From NCBI GenBank assembly GCA_037133095.1, contig JBAXOT010000007.1, forward strand, positions 10,102-74,101: DNA of 64,000 nucleotides, written 5' to 3'. How positions within the stretch are numbered: position 1 is the first letter of the stretch; every line of letters begins with the position of its first letter. Shown here piece after piece: positions 9,066 to 17,820 of this stretch. The notes beneath the pieces were generated by a model. That model searched no databases. It was not told the origin of the DNA and saw only the letters and a list, made by a program, of their open reading frames with translations. This DNA is from CAIMZW01 sp037133095. GTDB lineage: Bacteria > Actinomycetota > Actinomycetes > Nanopelagicales > Nanopelagicaceae. The position numbers and the translations under genes are program-made.

Positions 9066-9335
9066 ATGGCAAGTAAAAAAGGTGTCTCGTCTACTCGAAA
9101 CGGTCGCGATTCAAACGCTCAATACCTCGGTATCAAGCGCTACGCCGGCCAGGTAGTAAAGAGCGGTGAAATTTTGGTCCGTCAACGCGGAACTGTTTTC
9201 CACCCAGGACAAAATGTTGGTATCGGCAAGGATGACACCCTTTTCGCACTCGCAGCAGGAGCCGTCGAATTCGGTCGTGCCCGTGGTCGCAAGGTTGTTA
9301 ACATCGTTCCAGCTCCAGTTGGCGTACCTGCTTAA
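9066..9335 (+). CDS. rpmA: 50S ribosomal protein L27
   Basis: 89-residue L27, located near the peptidyl transferase centre with its N-terminal tail reaching the tRNA acceptor ends. The conserved segments NGRDSNAQYLGIKRYAGQ and GTVFHPGQNVGIGKDDTLFA are present. The N terminus begins MASKKGVSSTRNG without the cleavable extension seen in Firmicutes. AGGGGGTG before the ATG serves as ribosome-binding site. An intrinsic terminator lies just downstream, so rplU-rpmA can form its own transcript. Confidence 0.98.
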   Translation: MASKKGVSSTRNGRDSNAQYLGIKRYAGQVVKSGEILVRQRGTVFHPGQNVGIGKDDTLFALAAGAVEFGRARGRKVVNIVPAPVGVPA

Positions 9336-9351
9336 CTAGCGGACAGATTTG

Positions 9352-9383
9352 AACGGGTCCGCGTTTGCGGGCCCGTTTTTTAT
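9352..9383 (+). terminator. Intrinsic terminator after rpmA
   Basis: An 11-bp stem with one G-U pair (AACGGGTCCGC, 9352-9362; GCGGGCCCGTT, 9367-9377) closes a GTTT loop and runs into a T-rich tract (to about 9383). It separates the ribosomal protein pair from obgE, which has its own GAGGAGGG ribosome-binding site. Confidence 0.9.
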
Positions 9384-9415
9384 TTTCATCATAAATGTGA
9401 GGAGGGCAGGGACAA

Positions 9416-10888
9416 ATGGCTTCATTTGTTGACCGAGTAACTCTTCACGCAAGTGCAGGATCAGGTGGAGATGGGTGTTCTTCCGTTCACCGCGAAAAAT
9501 TTAAGCCTCTTGGTGGGCCGGATGGCGGCACCGGCGGGCGCGGCGGCGATGTCATTCTCGTCGTTGATCAAGGAACCACGACATTGCTGGATTTCCACCA
9601 TTCACCACACCGAAAAGCAACCAACGGCAAGTTGGGCTATGGCGACTGGTGCAATGGCGCCGAGGGCAAAGATCTGATTCTTAATGTCCCCAATGGCACC
9701 GTTGTTAAAGATCTTTCCGGAACAGTCCTCGCCGACCTCGTCGGTGAAGGAACTCGTTTTATGGCCGCTCAAGGTGGCAAAGGCGGTTTAGGCAATGCCG
9801 CCCTCGCCTCATCAAAGCGCCGCGCACCAGGATTCGCACTCAAAGGCGAGCCGGGCGAAGAGCGAACTCTTATTCTCGAACTCAAGAGCGTCGCCGATAT
9901 TGGTTTGATTGGTTTTCCAAGTGCTGGAAAGTCATCACTTATTGCCGCTATCTCTGCCGCAAAGCCAAAGATTGCTGATTATCCTTTCACCACCTTGGCG
10001 CCAAACCTGGGAGTCGTGCAAGCCGGATCAACTCGATTTACGGTTGCTGATGTACCAGGTCTGATTCCAGGAGCCAGTGAAGGTAAAGGTCTCGGTTTGG
10101 AATTTCTCCGCCACGTAGAACGTTGTGCCGCCTTGGTTCATGTTCTTGATTGCGGAACATTGGAAACTGATCGTGATCCAGTTAAAGATTTTGACATCAT
10201 CGAAGAGGAACTTTCCCATTACGGTGGTCTATCAGAACGGCCAAGAATTATTGCTTTAAATAAAGTCGACCTGCCCGACGGCAAGGCGATGGCAGATATG
10301 GTGCAGCCAATTTTCGAGGCGCGTGGTTATGACGTCTATCAAATTTCAGCCGCAAGTCATATTGGACTTACTGAAATAAATTACGCCATGGCTCGAATTA
10401 TTCAAGAGCAACGAAAAGCTGAAGCCGCTGAGGTAAAGACCCGAATCGTGCTTCGTCCAGTTGCCGTGAATGACTCCGGTTTTACTGTTACGGCCAATGA
10501 AGATGGCACCTTCACGGTCCTTGGTGAAAAGCCAGTTCGCTGGGTGCGTCAAACTGATTTTGGCAATTCGGAAGCGATTGGCTACCTAGCCGATCGATTG
10601 GCCTCTCTTGGCGTTGAGAAAGAACTATTCAAAAAAGGTGCCATCGCAGGCAGCGAAGTTCAAATTGGCGAAGGTAACAACGCCGTCATATTTGACTGGG
10701 AACCAACTATTGAGGCAGGCGCCGAACTTCTTGCCGGGCCTCGGGGAACCGATATTCGCGTTGAGTCGCCTTGGGCGGGTCGCTATATCGAAGACCCTGT
10801 GGATCAATTGAATGAAGATGAAATCGCCTTGCAATGGGAGTACAACATTTCCAATCCAAAAGATCCGCAGGTCGAGGATTCAGAATGA
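9416..10888 (+). CDS. obgE: GTPase Obg/CgtA
   Basis: 490-residue ribosome-associated GTPase needed for large-subunit assembly and growth control. It has the glycine-rich OBG fold (residues 1-160; HREKFKPLGGPDGGTGGRGG), the G domain with P-loop GFPSAGKSS near 167, switch segment DVPGLIPGAS, and NKVD near 283, and a C-terminal OCT domain (about 345-430). The last ~60 residues form an acidic tail typical of actinobacterial Obg. The stop overlaps proB (ATGA). Confidence 0.97.
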   Translation: MASFVDRVTLHASAGSGGDGCSSVHREKFKPLGGPDGGTGGRGGDVILVVDQGTTTLLDFHHSPHRKATNGKLGYGDWCNGAEGKDLILNVPNGTVVKDLSGTVLADLVGEGTRFMAAQGGKGGLGNAALASSKRRAPGFALKGEPGEERTLILELKSVADIGLIGFPSAGKSSLIAAISAAKPKIADYPFTTLAPNLGVVQAGSTRFTVADVPGLIPGASEGKGLGLEFLRHVERCAALVHVLDCGTLETDRDPVKDFDIIEEELSHYGGLSERPRIIALNKVDLPDGKAMADMVQPIFEARGYDVYQISAASHIGLTEINYAMARIIQEQRKAEAAEVKTRIVLRPVAVNDSGFTVTANEDGTFTVLGEKPVRWVRQTDFGNSEAIGYLADRLASLGVEKELFKKGAIAGSEVQIGEGNNAVIFDWEPTIEAGAELLAGPRGTDIRVESPWAGRYIEDPVDQLNEDEIALQWEYNISNPKDPQVEDSE

Positions 10889-12000
10889 GCCGAGAGCGAA
10901 TCTCAAACGCCAAGCGTGTAGTCATCAAAGTGGGATCTTCGACTTTGACCGGGATTGCTGGTTCGCGACTCGATTCTGATGCTGTTGATGCCTTAGTCGA
11001 CACAGTTGCAGATCTTCGATCTCAGGGCAAGGAAGTTGTCGTGGTCTCATCCGGTGCAATTGCTGCTGGGCTGGCGCCACTGGGGCTGACTTCCAGACCG
11101 AAAGATCTTGCGACACAGCAAGCCGCTGCCTCGGTCGGGCAGGGTCTACTCATCGCACATTACACCGAGTCCTTGAAACGTTTTTCGATAACAGCATCGC
11201 AAGTTCTTTTGACGATTCAAGATGTAGTTCGTCGATCGCATTATCAAAATGCCCAACGGACACTCTTTAAATTAATTCAACTCGGCGTTGTTCCGATTAT
11301 TAATGAGAATGATTCAGTGGGCACCTCCGAGATTCGTTTCGGCGACAATGACCGACTGGCCGCTTTGGTATCTCACTTAATAGGGGCGGATCTTTTAGTA
11401 CTAGTCACCGATGTCAATGGACTTTACGATGCACCGCCCTCACACATTGGGGCGCGTCGCATCTCCGAGGTCTCTGCTTTCAAAGAAATCGGAGATATCG
11501 AAGTCGGTGGCGTAGGAAATTCTGGCGTTGGCAGTGGCGGTATGGTCACCAAGATCGAAGCCGCACGGATTGCAACAGGCGCCGGAGTCTCCATGTTGTT
11601 GACTAATCTTGAAGAGTTGCCACTATCTCTGACTGGCGCCGATCTCGGAACATTCTTTCATGCAAACAGCGATCGCAAGCCTTCCAGGTTGCTCTGGTTA
11701 CAGCATGCTTCGACCCCAAGCGGTCGGCTAATTCTTGATCGTGGCGCGGTTATTGCAATTCGCGAGCGTGGGGTTTCGCTCTTGCCTGCCGGGGTTATTG
11801 GAGTAGAGGGTGAATTCATTGCTGGAGATACGGTTGAACTCGCAAGCGAGGGTGGCGAAGTGATTGCGCGCGGCTTGGTTGCCTTTGACGCGGAAGAAAT
11901 TCCACAACTGCTGGGTCGTTCCACCAAAGATTTGGCGGCCGAACTCGGTCCCGAGTACGAACGGGAACTAGTTCATCGTGACGATTTGGTTCTGCTTTAA
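10885..12000 (+). CDS. proB: Glutamate 5-kinase
   Basis: First enzyme of proline synthesis: ATP-dependent phosphorylation of glutamate to gamma-glutamyl phosphate. The 371-residue protein has the amino acid kinase fold (VVIKVGSSTLTG near the N terminus, SSGAIAAGL, NENDSV, GSGGMVTKIEAA) and a C-terminal PUA domain (about 280-360). ATG 10885 overlaps the obgE stop and has GAGGA upstream; a longer in-frame start at 10834 would lie inside obgE and lacks homology. Its coding sequence ends in a 4-bp convergent overlap with the serine hydrolase gene. proA lies about 1.2 kb further on rather than adjacent. Confidence 0.96.
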   Translation: MSRERISNAKRVVIKVGSSTLTGIAGSRLDSDAVDALVDTVADLRSQGKEVVVVSSGAIAAGLAPLGLTSRPKDLATQQAAASVGQGLLIAHYTESLKRFSITASQVLLTIQDVVRRSHYQNAQRTLFKLIQLGVVPIINENDSVGTSEIRFGDNDRLAALVSHLIGADLLVLVTDVNGLYDAPPSHIGARRISEVSAFKEIGDIEVGGVGNSGVGSGGMVTKIEAARIATGAGVSMLLTNLEELPLSLTGADLGTFFHANSDRKPSRLLWLQHASTPSGRLILDRGAVIAIRERGVSLLPAGVIGVEGEFIAGDTVELASEGGEVIARGLVAFDAEEIPQLLGRSTKDLAAELGPEYERELVHRDDLVLL

Positions 12001-13157
12001 AGTCGATTCTGATCGATCTGCAAAAGTACGGCCGCGGTGGCCACTTCTGGATCATCATTGGTTGCGTTATCGCTTAATTTAATGATTACGGTTTTTGTTG
12101 CTGGATCGGTGAAGATGTATTGACCATGGAGGCCAAGGGCCAGATTGATTCCAGGATAGGGGTGCCAGACCTGCGCACCGTAGCCCCATTGATGGTCAAG
12201 CTTCACGGCTGGGGTGGAAATTCGCTCCATCCATGCTGAAGAGATAATTTGTCTAGCGCCAACTTTCCCACCATTAACCATTGCTACTCCGACTTTTGCA
12301 TAATCGCGGGCACTGGCATTGAAACAGCAGAAGGTCTTCTCCTGACCGCCCACGCGGTCAACATTCCAGGTTGCTGGGTATTGCGCTCCGATGGGTTGCC
12401 ACACAGATTCGCTGAAATAATCTGCGACCCGCATTCCGGTCACTTTATGAATGATCATGCCAAGAAGTTGGGTATTGACGCTGCGGTAATCCGGTTTCGT
12501 ATCAGGGGCCTCAAACATTTTGCGATTGTGAGTCACAAACCAATTCATATCAGTGGTGGCGTACATCTGGGCAATGCCTACGCCCCAACCTGAAGGTCCG
12601 GTGGGGTAGTTATCTGAAACACCGACACCACTTTCCATATCCAAAAGGGACTGAATAGTGACCTGGTCGAACAACCCACCCGTTTTGTATTGCGGGAAAA
12701 ACTTAACGAAGGTGTCGGACTCCGACACCTTACCTTCGCCGACTAATTTACCGATCAAAATTGAGGTCATCGTTTTTGCTACAGAGTAAGAAGGCAATTG
12801 GGTGCTCTCTTTGATACCTGGCTTGTAGTACTCCCAGGTAATTGCGCCATCGCGGACCACAATGAAGGCATTGGTGTTGGTCTTGGTGAGGAATTCTTGG
12901 AAGGTGAGAGTGCTGCCATTCCACGGAACCGTAGCGGGCATTGGCTCCGCGGCTCGAGCCCATTTTGTCGGCGAAGCAGCAGGCGCGATCAGATGTGCTG
13001 GCATCAAGGTTGGAGTTTTTGAGGCAGGCGCCAAAGCCAATCGAACCGCAGAGACCGGATCTGGGTATCGAATGAATTTAGTAAACGAGGTAAGAAGGAA
13101 GGAAAATACAAGGATTCCCACCAGAGTGAGTCGCAGAACGCGGAAAAAACGTTTCAT
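11997..13157 (-). CDS. Secreted/membrane-anchored serine hydrolase (beta-lactamase/NylB-like, S12)
   Basis: 386-residue protein with an N-terminal membrane segment (about 9-25), so probably anchored outside the membrane. The penicillin-recognising motifs of the class C beta-lactamase/6-aminohexanoate-dimer hydrolase family are visible: S125-V-A-K128 (nucleophile and base), a tyrosine motif YRSVNTQLLG near 224, and a late HGQYIF motif. The substrate cannot be read from sequence; amide or ester hydrolysis, or peptidoglycan-related activity, is possible. It sits alone on the minus strand between proB and proA. No Shine-Dalgarno is visible; a TAGGCT box ends 6 nt before the ATG. Confidence 0.85.
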   Translation of the reverse strand: MKRFFRVLRLTLVGILVFSFLLTSFTKFIRYPDPVSAVRLALAPASKTPTLMPAHLIAPAASPTKWARAAEPMPATVPWNGSTLTFQEFLTKTNTNAFIVVRDGAITWEYYKPGIKESTQLPSYSVAKTMTSILIGKLVGEGKVSESDTFVKFFPQYKTGGLFDQVTIQSLLDMESGVGVSDNYPTGPSGWGVGIAQMYATTDMNWFVTHNRKMFEAPDTKPDYRSVNTQLLGMIIHKVTGMRVADYFSESVWQPIGAQYPATWNVDRVGGQEKTFCCFNASARDYAKVGVAMVNGGKVGARQIISSAWMERISTPAVKLDHQWGYGAQVWHPYPGINLALGLHGQYIFTDPATKTVIIKLSDNATNDDPEVATAAVLLQIDQNRL

Positions 13158-13163
13158 GAGGTC

Positions 13164-13183
13164 AGCCTAATCACCCTTAGGCT
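13164..13183. promoter_or_regulatory. Palindromic divergent promoter of the serine hydrolase and proA
   Basis: A perfect 7-bp inverted repeat, AGCCTAA (13164-13170) and TTAGGCT (13177-13183), separated by 6 bp. Each arm read outward is a TAGGCT -10 box: 6 nt before the minus-strand ATG at 13157 and 7 nt before the plus-strand ATG at 13191. Neither gene has a Shine-Dalgarno, so both would make leaderless mRNAs. The boxes are too close for both to be occupied at once. No clear -35 boxes are seen. Confidence 0.55.
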
Positions 13184-13190
13184 TAGCACC

Positions 13191-14459
13191 ATGGATGCCA
13201 CCGCTCTTGTTGCGCAACTCGCCCAAAATGCCCGCTTGGCTGCTCGGACGCTGGCTGCTGCATCTTCGGACGAGCGGCGGAGCGCGTTAGAAGTTATCGC
13301 CCTGACTATCGAGGCAAGCGTCGATGAAATTATCGCCGCAAATGCCGAAGATTTGGCTCGAGCTGACGGTGAAGGAATGGCTAGTTCACTTCGTGACCGA
13401 TTGTTGCTCACACCAGAACGCGTGCAAGGAATTGCTCACGGAGCGCGGCAAGTTTCGCAATTGCCAGATCCCTTGGGTCGGACGTTAAAGGAGAGCACGC
13501 TTCCTAACGGATTGCACTTGCGACAAATGAGCGTTCCTTTTGGAGTTGTCGGAATGGTCTACGAAGCCAGACCAAACGTGACGGTAGATGCGGCAGTGAT
13601 TTTGTTAATGTCAGGAAATGCCGCATTGCTGCGGGGCTCATCCTCGGCAGCCTCGAGCAACCAGATATTGGTCGACGTGATGCGGCGGGCTTTGAGCAAG
13701 ACCAACATTTCACCTGATGTCGTGCAACTCGTGCCATCTGAGGATCGATCTACGGTTCAAGCCCTGCTGCACGCTCGAGGAAAAGTTGATCTAGTAATTC
13801 CCCGAGGCAGCGCTGCGCTCATCCGCACGGTTGTTGATGATTCGACAGTGCCGACAATCGAAACTGGGGCCGGCGTTTGCCACGTTTATGTTGACGAAGC
13901 AGCGAACCTAGAAAAAGCTTTGCCAATTTTGATTAATTCAAAAACGCATCGCCCAAGCGTCTGCAATGCGGCTGAGACTCTTCTCGTTCATCAATCGGTG
14001 GCCGATGCTTTTTTGCCTCTTGCGCTGAAAGCTCTGGTCGATTCCGGCGTAAAGATTTATGGTGACACCGCTACCTTGGCCATTGCTCGCAATCTGGCAA
14101 TCCCGATCTCGGTGGCTAATGAAGAAAATTGGAGCACGGAGTACAACGCGCTGGAGATGAATGTCGCGGTCGTCCCTAATCTTCTTGCGGCCGCGGATCA
14201 CATCCACAAATACGGAACCAATCACACTGAAGCCATTGTCACCGAGTCTGATGAGAACGCCGCGAAATTTATTGCACTCTCCGACTGCGCGGCCGTCATG
14301 GTCAATGCCTCGACCCGTTTTACTGATGGAGAGCAGATGGGTTTTGGGGCCGAAATAGGAATTTCCAACCAGAAGCTCCATGCCCGAGGTCCGATGGGTT
14401 TGGAGGCAATGACCACCACTACCTGGGTGGTCGTCGGAAACGGTCAGATTCGAAACTAA
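13191..14459 (+). CDS. proA: Glutamate-5-semialdehyde dehydrogenase (gamma-glutamyl phosphate reductase)
   Basis: Second enzyme of proline synthesis, NADPH-dependent reduction of gamma-glutamyl phosphate. The 422-residue protein belongs to the aldehyde dehydrogenase superfamily. PFGVVGMVYEARPNVTVD, the ETGAGVCHVYVD segment, and the nucleophilic cysteine in HRPSVCNAAETL (near residue 260) are visible, with the LHARGPMGLEAMTT C terminus typical of ProA. No Shine-Dalgarno precedes the ATG; a TAGGCT box ends 7 nt upstream. It is split from proB by the minus-strand serine hydrolase. Confidence 0.96.
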   Translation: MDATALVAQLAQNARLAARTLAAASSDERRSALEVIALTIEASVDEIIAANAEDLARADGEGMASSLRDRLLLTPERVQGIAHGARQVSQLPDPLGRTLKESTLPNGLHLRQMSVPFGVVGMVYEARPNVTVDAAVILLMSGNAALLRGSSSAASSNQILVDVMRRALSKTNISPDVVQLVPSEDRSTVQALLHARGKVDLVIPRGSAALIRTVVDDSTVPTIETGAGVCHVYVDEAANLEKALPILINSKTHRPSVCNAAETLLVHQSVADAFLPLALKALVDSGVKIYGDTATLAIARNLAIPISVANEENWSTEYNALEMNVAVVPNLLAAADHIHKYGTNHTEAIVTESDENAAKFIALSDCAAVMVNASTRFTDGEQMGFGAEIGISNQKLHARGPMGLEAMTTTTWVVVGNGQIRN

Positions 14460-14511
14460 CCAGCGAAGTTCTGATTTATTTATCAACTCCCGCGAACGGT
14501 AAGGTGAAGCC

Positions 14512-14811
14512 ATGGCTGAAATATCTCGTGAAGAAGTCGCCAATTTGGCGAGGTTGGCTCGAATTGAGATGACCGATTCCGAACTCGACCACCTCGCAAC
14601 AGAGATGGATGTAATTTTGGGGGCAGTGGCTCGGGTTCAGGAAGTCGCCGGCGCCGAGGTGCCACCTACCTCGCACCCATTGCCGCTAACCAATGTTTTC
14701 CGTGACGATGCGGTCACCCCAAGTTTGACCCCGGAGGAGGCCCTATCCGGCGCCCCTGCCAAGGCGGACCAGAGATTTAAAGTTCCGCAGATTTTGGGAG
14801 ATGTTGAATGA
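14512..14811 (+). CDS. gatC: Aspartyl/glutamyl-tRNA amidotransferase subunit C
   Basis: 99-residue GatC, the small subunit that wraps between GatA and GatB in the enzyme that amidates mischarged Glu-tRNAGln and/or Asp-tRNAAsn. The start ISREEVANLARLARIEMTD and the tail VTPSLTPEEAL...RFKVPQIL are family-typical. A GGTAAGGTGAAG ribosome-binding region precedes the ATG. The stop overlaps gatA by four bases. Confidence 0.95.
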   Translation: MAEISREEVANLARLARIEMTDSELDHLATEMDVILGAVARVQEVAGAEVPPTSHPLPLTNVFRDDAVTPSLTPEEALSGAPAKADQRFKVPQILGDVE

Positions 14812-16301
14812 TCCACGCTACTGCCGCGCAGATGGCCAGTTCTTTAGCCTCGGGTGAGATCACCTCGGTGGCTCTTACCCAACAGCACCTGGATCGAATC
14901 TCTCAAGTGGATGATGAAGTCCACGCCTTTCTTCATGTGGACCGAGACGGGGCTTTAGCACAAGCAGCCGCCGTCGATGCAAAGCGATCCTCAGGAGAGA
15001 ACCTGTCGCCACTTGCTGGCGTGCCCTTGGCCTTAAAAGATGTTTTGACTCAAAAAGGGATTCCAACGACTTGTGGTTCCAGAATGTTGGAAGGCTGGCG
15101 TCCACCGTATGACTCCACCGTAGTTACTAAATTAAAGGCGGCCGGAATCGTAATTTTAGGCAAGACCAATATGGATGAATTTGCTATGGGGTCTTCGACT
15201 GAGAACTCGGCATACGGACCTACTCACAATCCATGGGACCTCACTCGAATTCCTGGCGGGTCTGGTGGCGGATCCGCTGCGTCACTGGCTTCCTTTCAGG
15301 CTCCTCTCGCCATTGGGACTGACACTGGCGGGTCGATTCGCCAACCGGCCGCAGTCACCGGAACCGTCGGAGTAAAACCCACTTATGGTGGTGTATCTAG
15401 GTACGGACTAGTCGCCTTCTCTTCAAGTTTGGATCAAGCTGGACCTTGTGCGCGAACCGTTTTGGATGCCGCGCTCCTGCACGAAGCAATTGCTGGATAC
15501 GACCCCAAAGATTCGACGAGCATTAATGCTCCAGTTCCACAGGTTGTTGCTGCGGCAAAGAAGTTGGATATCAAAGGTTTAAAGATTGGTGTTGTAAAAG
15601 AACTCTCTGGTGCTGGTTACCAGCAGGGTGTTCGGGAGCGATTTGAAGAATCTCTAGAAGAACTGGTTAAAGCCGGCGCCGAGATTGTTGAAGTCTCATG
15701 TCCTAATTTTGATTACGCGCTCGCCGCTTATTATTTAATTGCACCAAGTGAATGCTCCTCAAACTTGGCTCGCTTTGATTCGATGCGTTACGGGATTCGA
15801 GTTGGAGACGACGGAAGCCGTGGAGCTGAAGAGGTCATGAACCTGACTCGAGAAGTTGGATTTGGCCGCGAGGTAAAGCGCCGAATCATTCTCGGAACAT
15901 ATGCACTTTCATCTGGATACTACGACGCGTATTACGGCTCGGCGCAAAAGGTGCGAACTTTAATTTCTCGTGACTTCGAAACCGCCTTTGCCAGCGTGGA
16001 CGTTTTGGTTTCGCCAACTGCGCCAACCACCGCGTTCAAAATCGGCGAGAAGAGCGATGATCCATTGGCGATGTATCTCAATGACATTGCAACCATTCCC
16101 GTCAATATGGCCGGCATCGGCGGCATGAGTCTTCCTTGTGGTTTGGCTCCTGAAGATGGGCTACCTGTTGGCTTTCAAATCATGTCACCAGCAATGAAGG
16201 ATGATTTGATGTACCAGGTTGGGGGAGTGCTCGAAGCTCTCCTCTTGGAAAAATGGGGCCAACCTCTTTTGGCTAGCTCGCCTTCGTTTGGAGCAATTTA
16301 A
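14808..16301 (+). CDS. gatA: Aspartyl/glutamyl-tRNA amidotransferase subunit A
   Basis: 497-residue amidase subunit that releases ammonia from glutamine for transamidation. The Ser-cisSer-Lys triad of the amidase signature family is intact: Lys77 (PLALKDVL), cis-Ser152 (GGSGGGSAAS) and nucleophile Ser176 (GTDTGGSIRQ), nearly the same numbering as the structurally known GatA. The ATG overlaps gatC (ATGA) and the stop overlaps gatB (TAATG), so the three subunits are translationally coupled. Confidence 0.97.
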   Translation: MIHATAAQMASSLASGEITSVALTQQHLDRISQVDDEVHAFLHVDRDGALAQAAAVDAKRSSGENLSPLAGVPLALKDVLTQKGIPTTCGSRMLEGWRPPYDSTVVTKLKAAGIVILGKTNMDEFAMGSSTENSAYGPTHNPWDLTRIPGGSGGGSAASLASFQAPLAIGTDTGGSIRQPAAVTGTVGVKPTYGGVSRYGLVAFSSSLDQAGPCARTVLDAALLHEAIAGYDPKDSTSINAPVPQVVAAAKKLDIKGLKIGVVKELSGAGYQQGVRERFEESLEELVKAGAEIVEVSCPNFDYALAAYYLIAPSECSSNLARFDSMRYGIRVGDDGSRGAEEVMNLTREVGFGREVKRRIILGTYALSSGYYDAYYGSAQKVRTLISRDFETAFASVDVLVSPTAPTTAFKIGEKSDDPLAMYLNDIATIPVNMAGIGGMSLPCGLAPEDGLPVGFQIMSPAMKDDLMYQVGGVLEALLLEKWGQPLLASSPSFGAI

Positions 16302-17800
16302 TGGCGCTAAATTTTGAACAAGCACTGGAAAAGTACGAGCCGACTCTTGGCCTTGAAGTTCACGTCGAACTCAATACCCACTCGAAGATGTTCTGCGGTT
16401 GTGCCACGGAGTTCGGTGCTGAACCAAATACTCAGACCTGCCCTGTTTGTCTGGGTCTTCCTGGAGCGCTACCAGCAGTAAATGGCAAGGCCATCGAGAG
16501 CACGATCCTGATTGGTCTGGCACTCAATTGCTCCATCGCGCCCTATAGTCGATTTGCGCGGAAAAATTATTTCTATCCCGATATGCCGAAGAACTTTCAG
16601 ACATCCCAATATGACGAGCCTATTTGTATCAATGGTTATCTGGATGTCGAGATCGACACCGACGAGGGTAAAAAAACTTTTCGGGTCGAAATCGAACGCG
16701 TACATATGGAAGAAGACACTGGCAAATCACTTCACGTGGGTGGTTCAACCGGTCGTATTCACGGCGCCGAATATTCGCTGCTTGATTACAACCGTGCTGG
16801 AATTCCTTTGGTCGAAATTGTGACCAAGATGATTCCAGGAACCGATAAGTATGCGCCGCAAGTTGCTCGTGCTTATGTAACTGAGTTGCGCGACATTCTT
16901 CGTTCCTTAGGTGTCAGCGATGTAAAGATGGAGCAGGGTTCACTTCGATGCGATGCCAACGTTTCCTTATCGCCTCGTGGTTCTGGAATTTTGGGAACTC
17001 GCAGCGAAACTAAAAACGTCAACTCGCTTCGTTCTGTCGAACGAGCCATCTTTGGTGAAATTGAGCGTCAAGCCACTCGATTGGAAGGTGGCGAGCGAAT
17101 CATTCAGGAAACCCGACACTTCCTCGAGGAAAGTGGATTGACTCGGCCTGGCCGATCGAAGGAGCAAGCCGAGGATTATCGCTATTTCCCAGAGCCAGAT
17201 CTCGTTCCAGTAACTCCTTCCAAAGAGTGGATCGAAGAACTTCGTGCCACCCTGCCAGAAAAACCATCGACTCGCCGCAAGCGACTGCAAGAAGCTTGGG
17301 GCGTCCCAGATAAAGAGATGACTTCTCTTATAAATGCGGAGTTGCTCGACGTCGTGGAAGAGACCATTGCCCTCGGGGCCGAACCAACAAAGGCTCGAAG
17401 CTGGTGGCTCGGTGAAATTTCCCGACTGGCAAATGAAAAGGAGGTAACAGCCATTTCATTGGTCACGGCGGCGCAAGTTGCCGAAATTATTCACCTTATT
17501 TCCACTGGTGAACTCACCGACAAGTTGGCTCGCCAAGTCGTCGAAGGAGTGGTTAATGGCGAAGGAACACCGCGAGATGTTATTGATTCACGTGGCCTTA
17601 AAGTCGTTTCTGACGATTCCGCTCTCATGGTGGCGATTGAAGCCGCAATCGCGGCGCAGCCAGATACGGCAGAACGAATCCGCGGTGGAAATATCCCAGC
17701 TGCAGGTGCACTCATTGGTGCGGTGATGAAGGCCACTGGTGGTCAAGCCGACGCGGCAAAGGTTCGAGAATTGTTGCTCAAACATTTGGGCCAAGCCTAG
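16301..17800 (+). CDS. gatB: Aspartyl/glutamyl-tRNA amidotransferase subunit B
   Basis: 499-residue kinase/tRNA-binding subunit that activates the mischarged aminoacyl-tRNA with ATP. The N-terminal catalytic cradle includes LEVHVELNTHSKMFCGC and CPVCLGLPGALP (zinc cysteines), DYNRAGIPLVEIVT, and RCDANVSL; the helical and YqeY-like tail domains follow (about 300-499). Length is normal. A GGAG sits 7 nt before the ATG inside the end of gatA. Confidence 0.97.
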   Translation: MALNFEQALEKYEPTLGLEVHVELNTHSKMFCGCATEFGAEPNTQTCPVCLGLPGALPAVNGKAIESTILIGLALNCSIAPYSRFARKNYFYPDMPKNFQTSQYDEPICINGYLDVEIDTDEGKKTFRVEIERVHMEEDTGKSLHVGGSTGRIHGAEYSLLDYNRAGIPLVEIVTKMIPGTDKYAPQVARAYVTELRDILRSLGVSDVKMEQGSLRCDANVSLSPRGSGILGTRSETKNVNSLRSVERAIFGEIERQATRLEGGERIIQETRHFLEESGLTRPGRSKEQAEDYRYFPEPDLVPVTPSKEWIEELRATLPEKPSTRRKRLQEAWGVPDKEMTSLINAELLDVVEETIALGAEPTKARSWWLGEISRLANEKEVTAISLVTAAQVAEIIHLISTGELTDKLARQVVEGVVNGEGTPRDVIDSRGLKVVSDDSALMVAIEAAIAAQPDTAERIRGGNIPAAGALIGAVMKATGGQADAAKVRELLLKHLGQA

Positions 17801-17820
17801 ATCGATAGGGAGCGAAAAAG

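Noticed and set aside
13938..14543. Minus-strand frame of 201 codons over the end of proA and the gatC start
   Set aside because: Overlaps two conserved genes and shows no domain.
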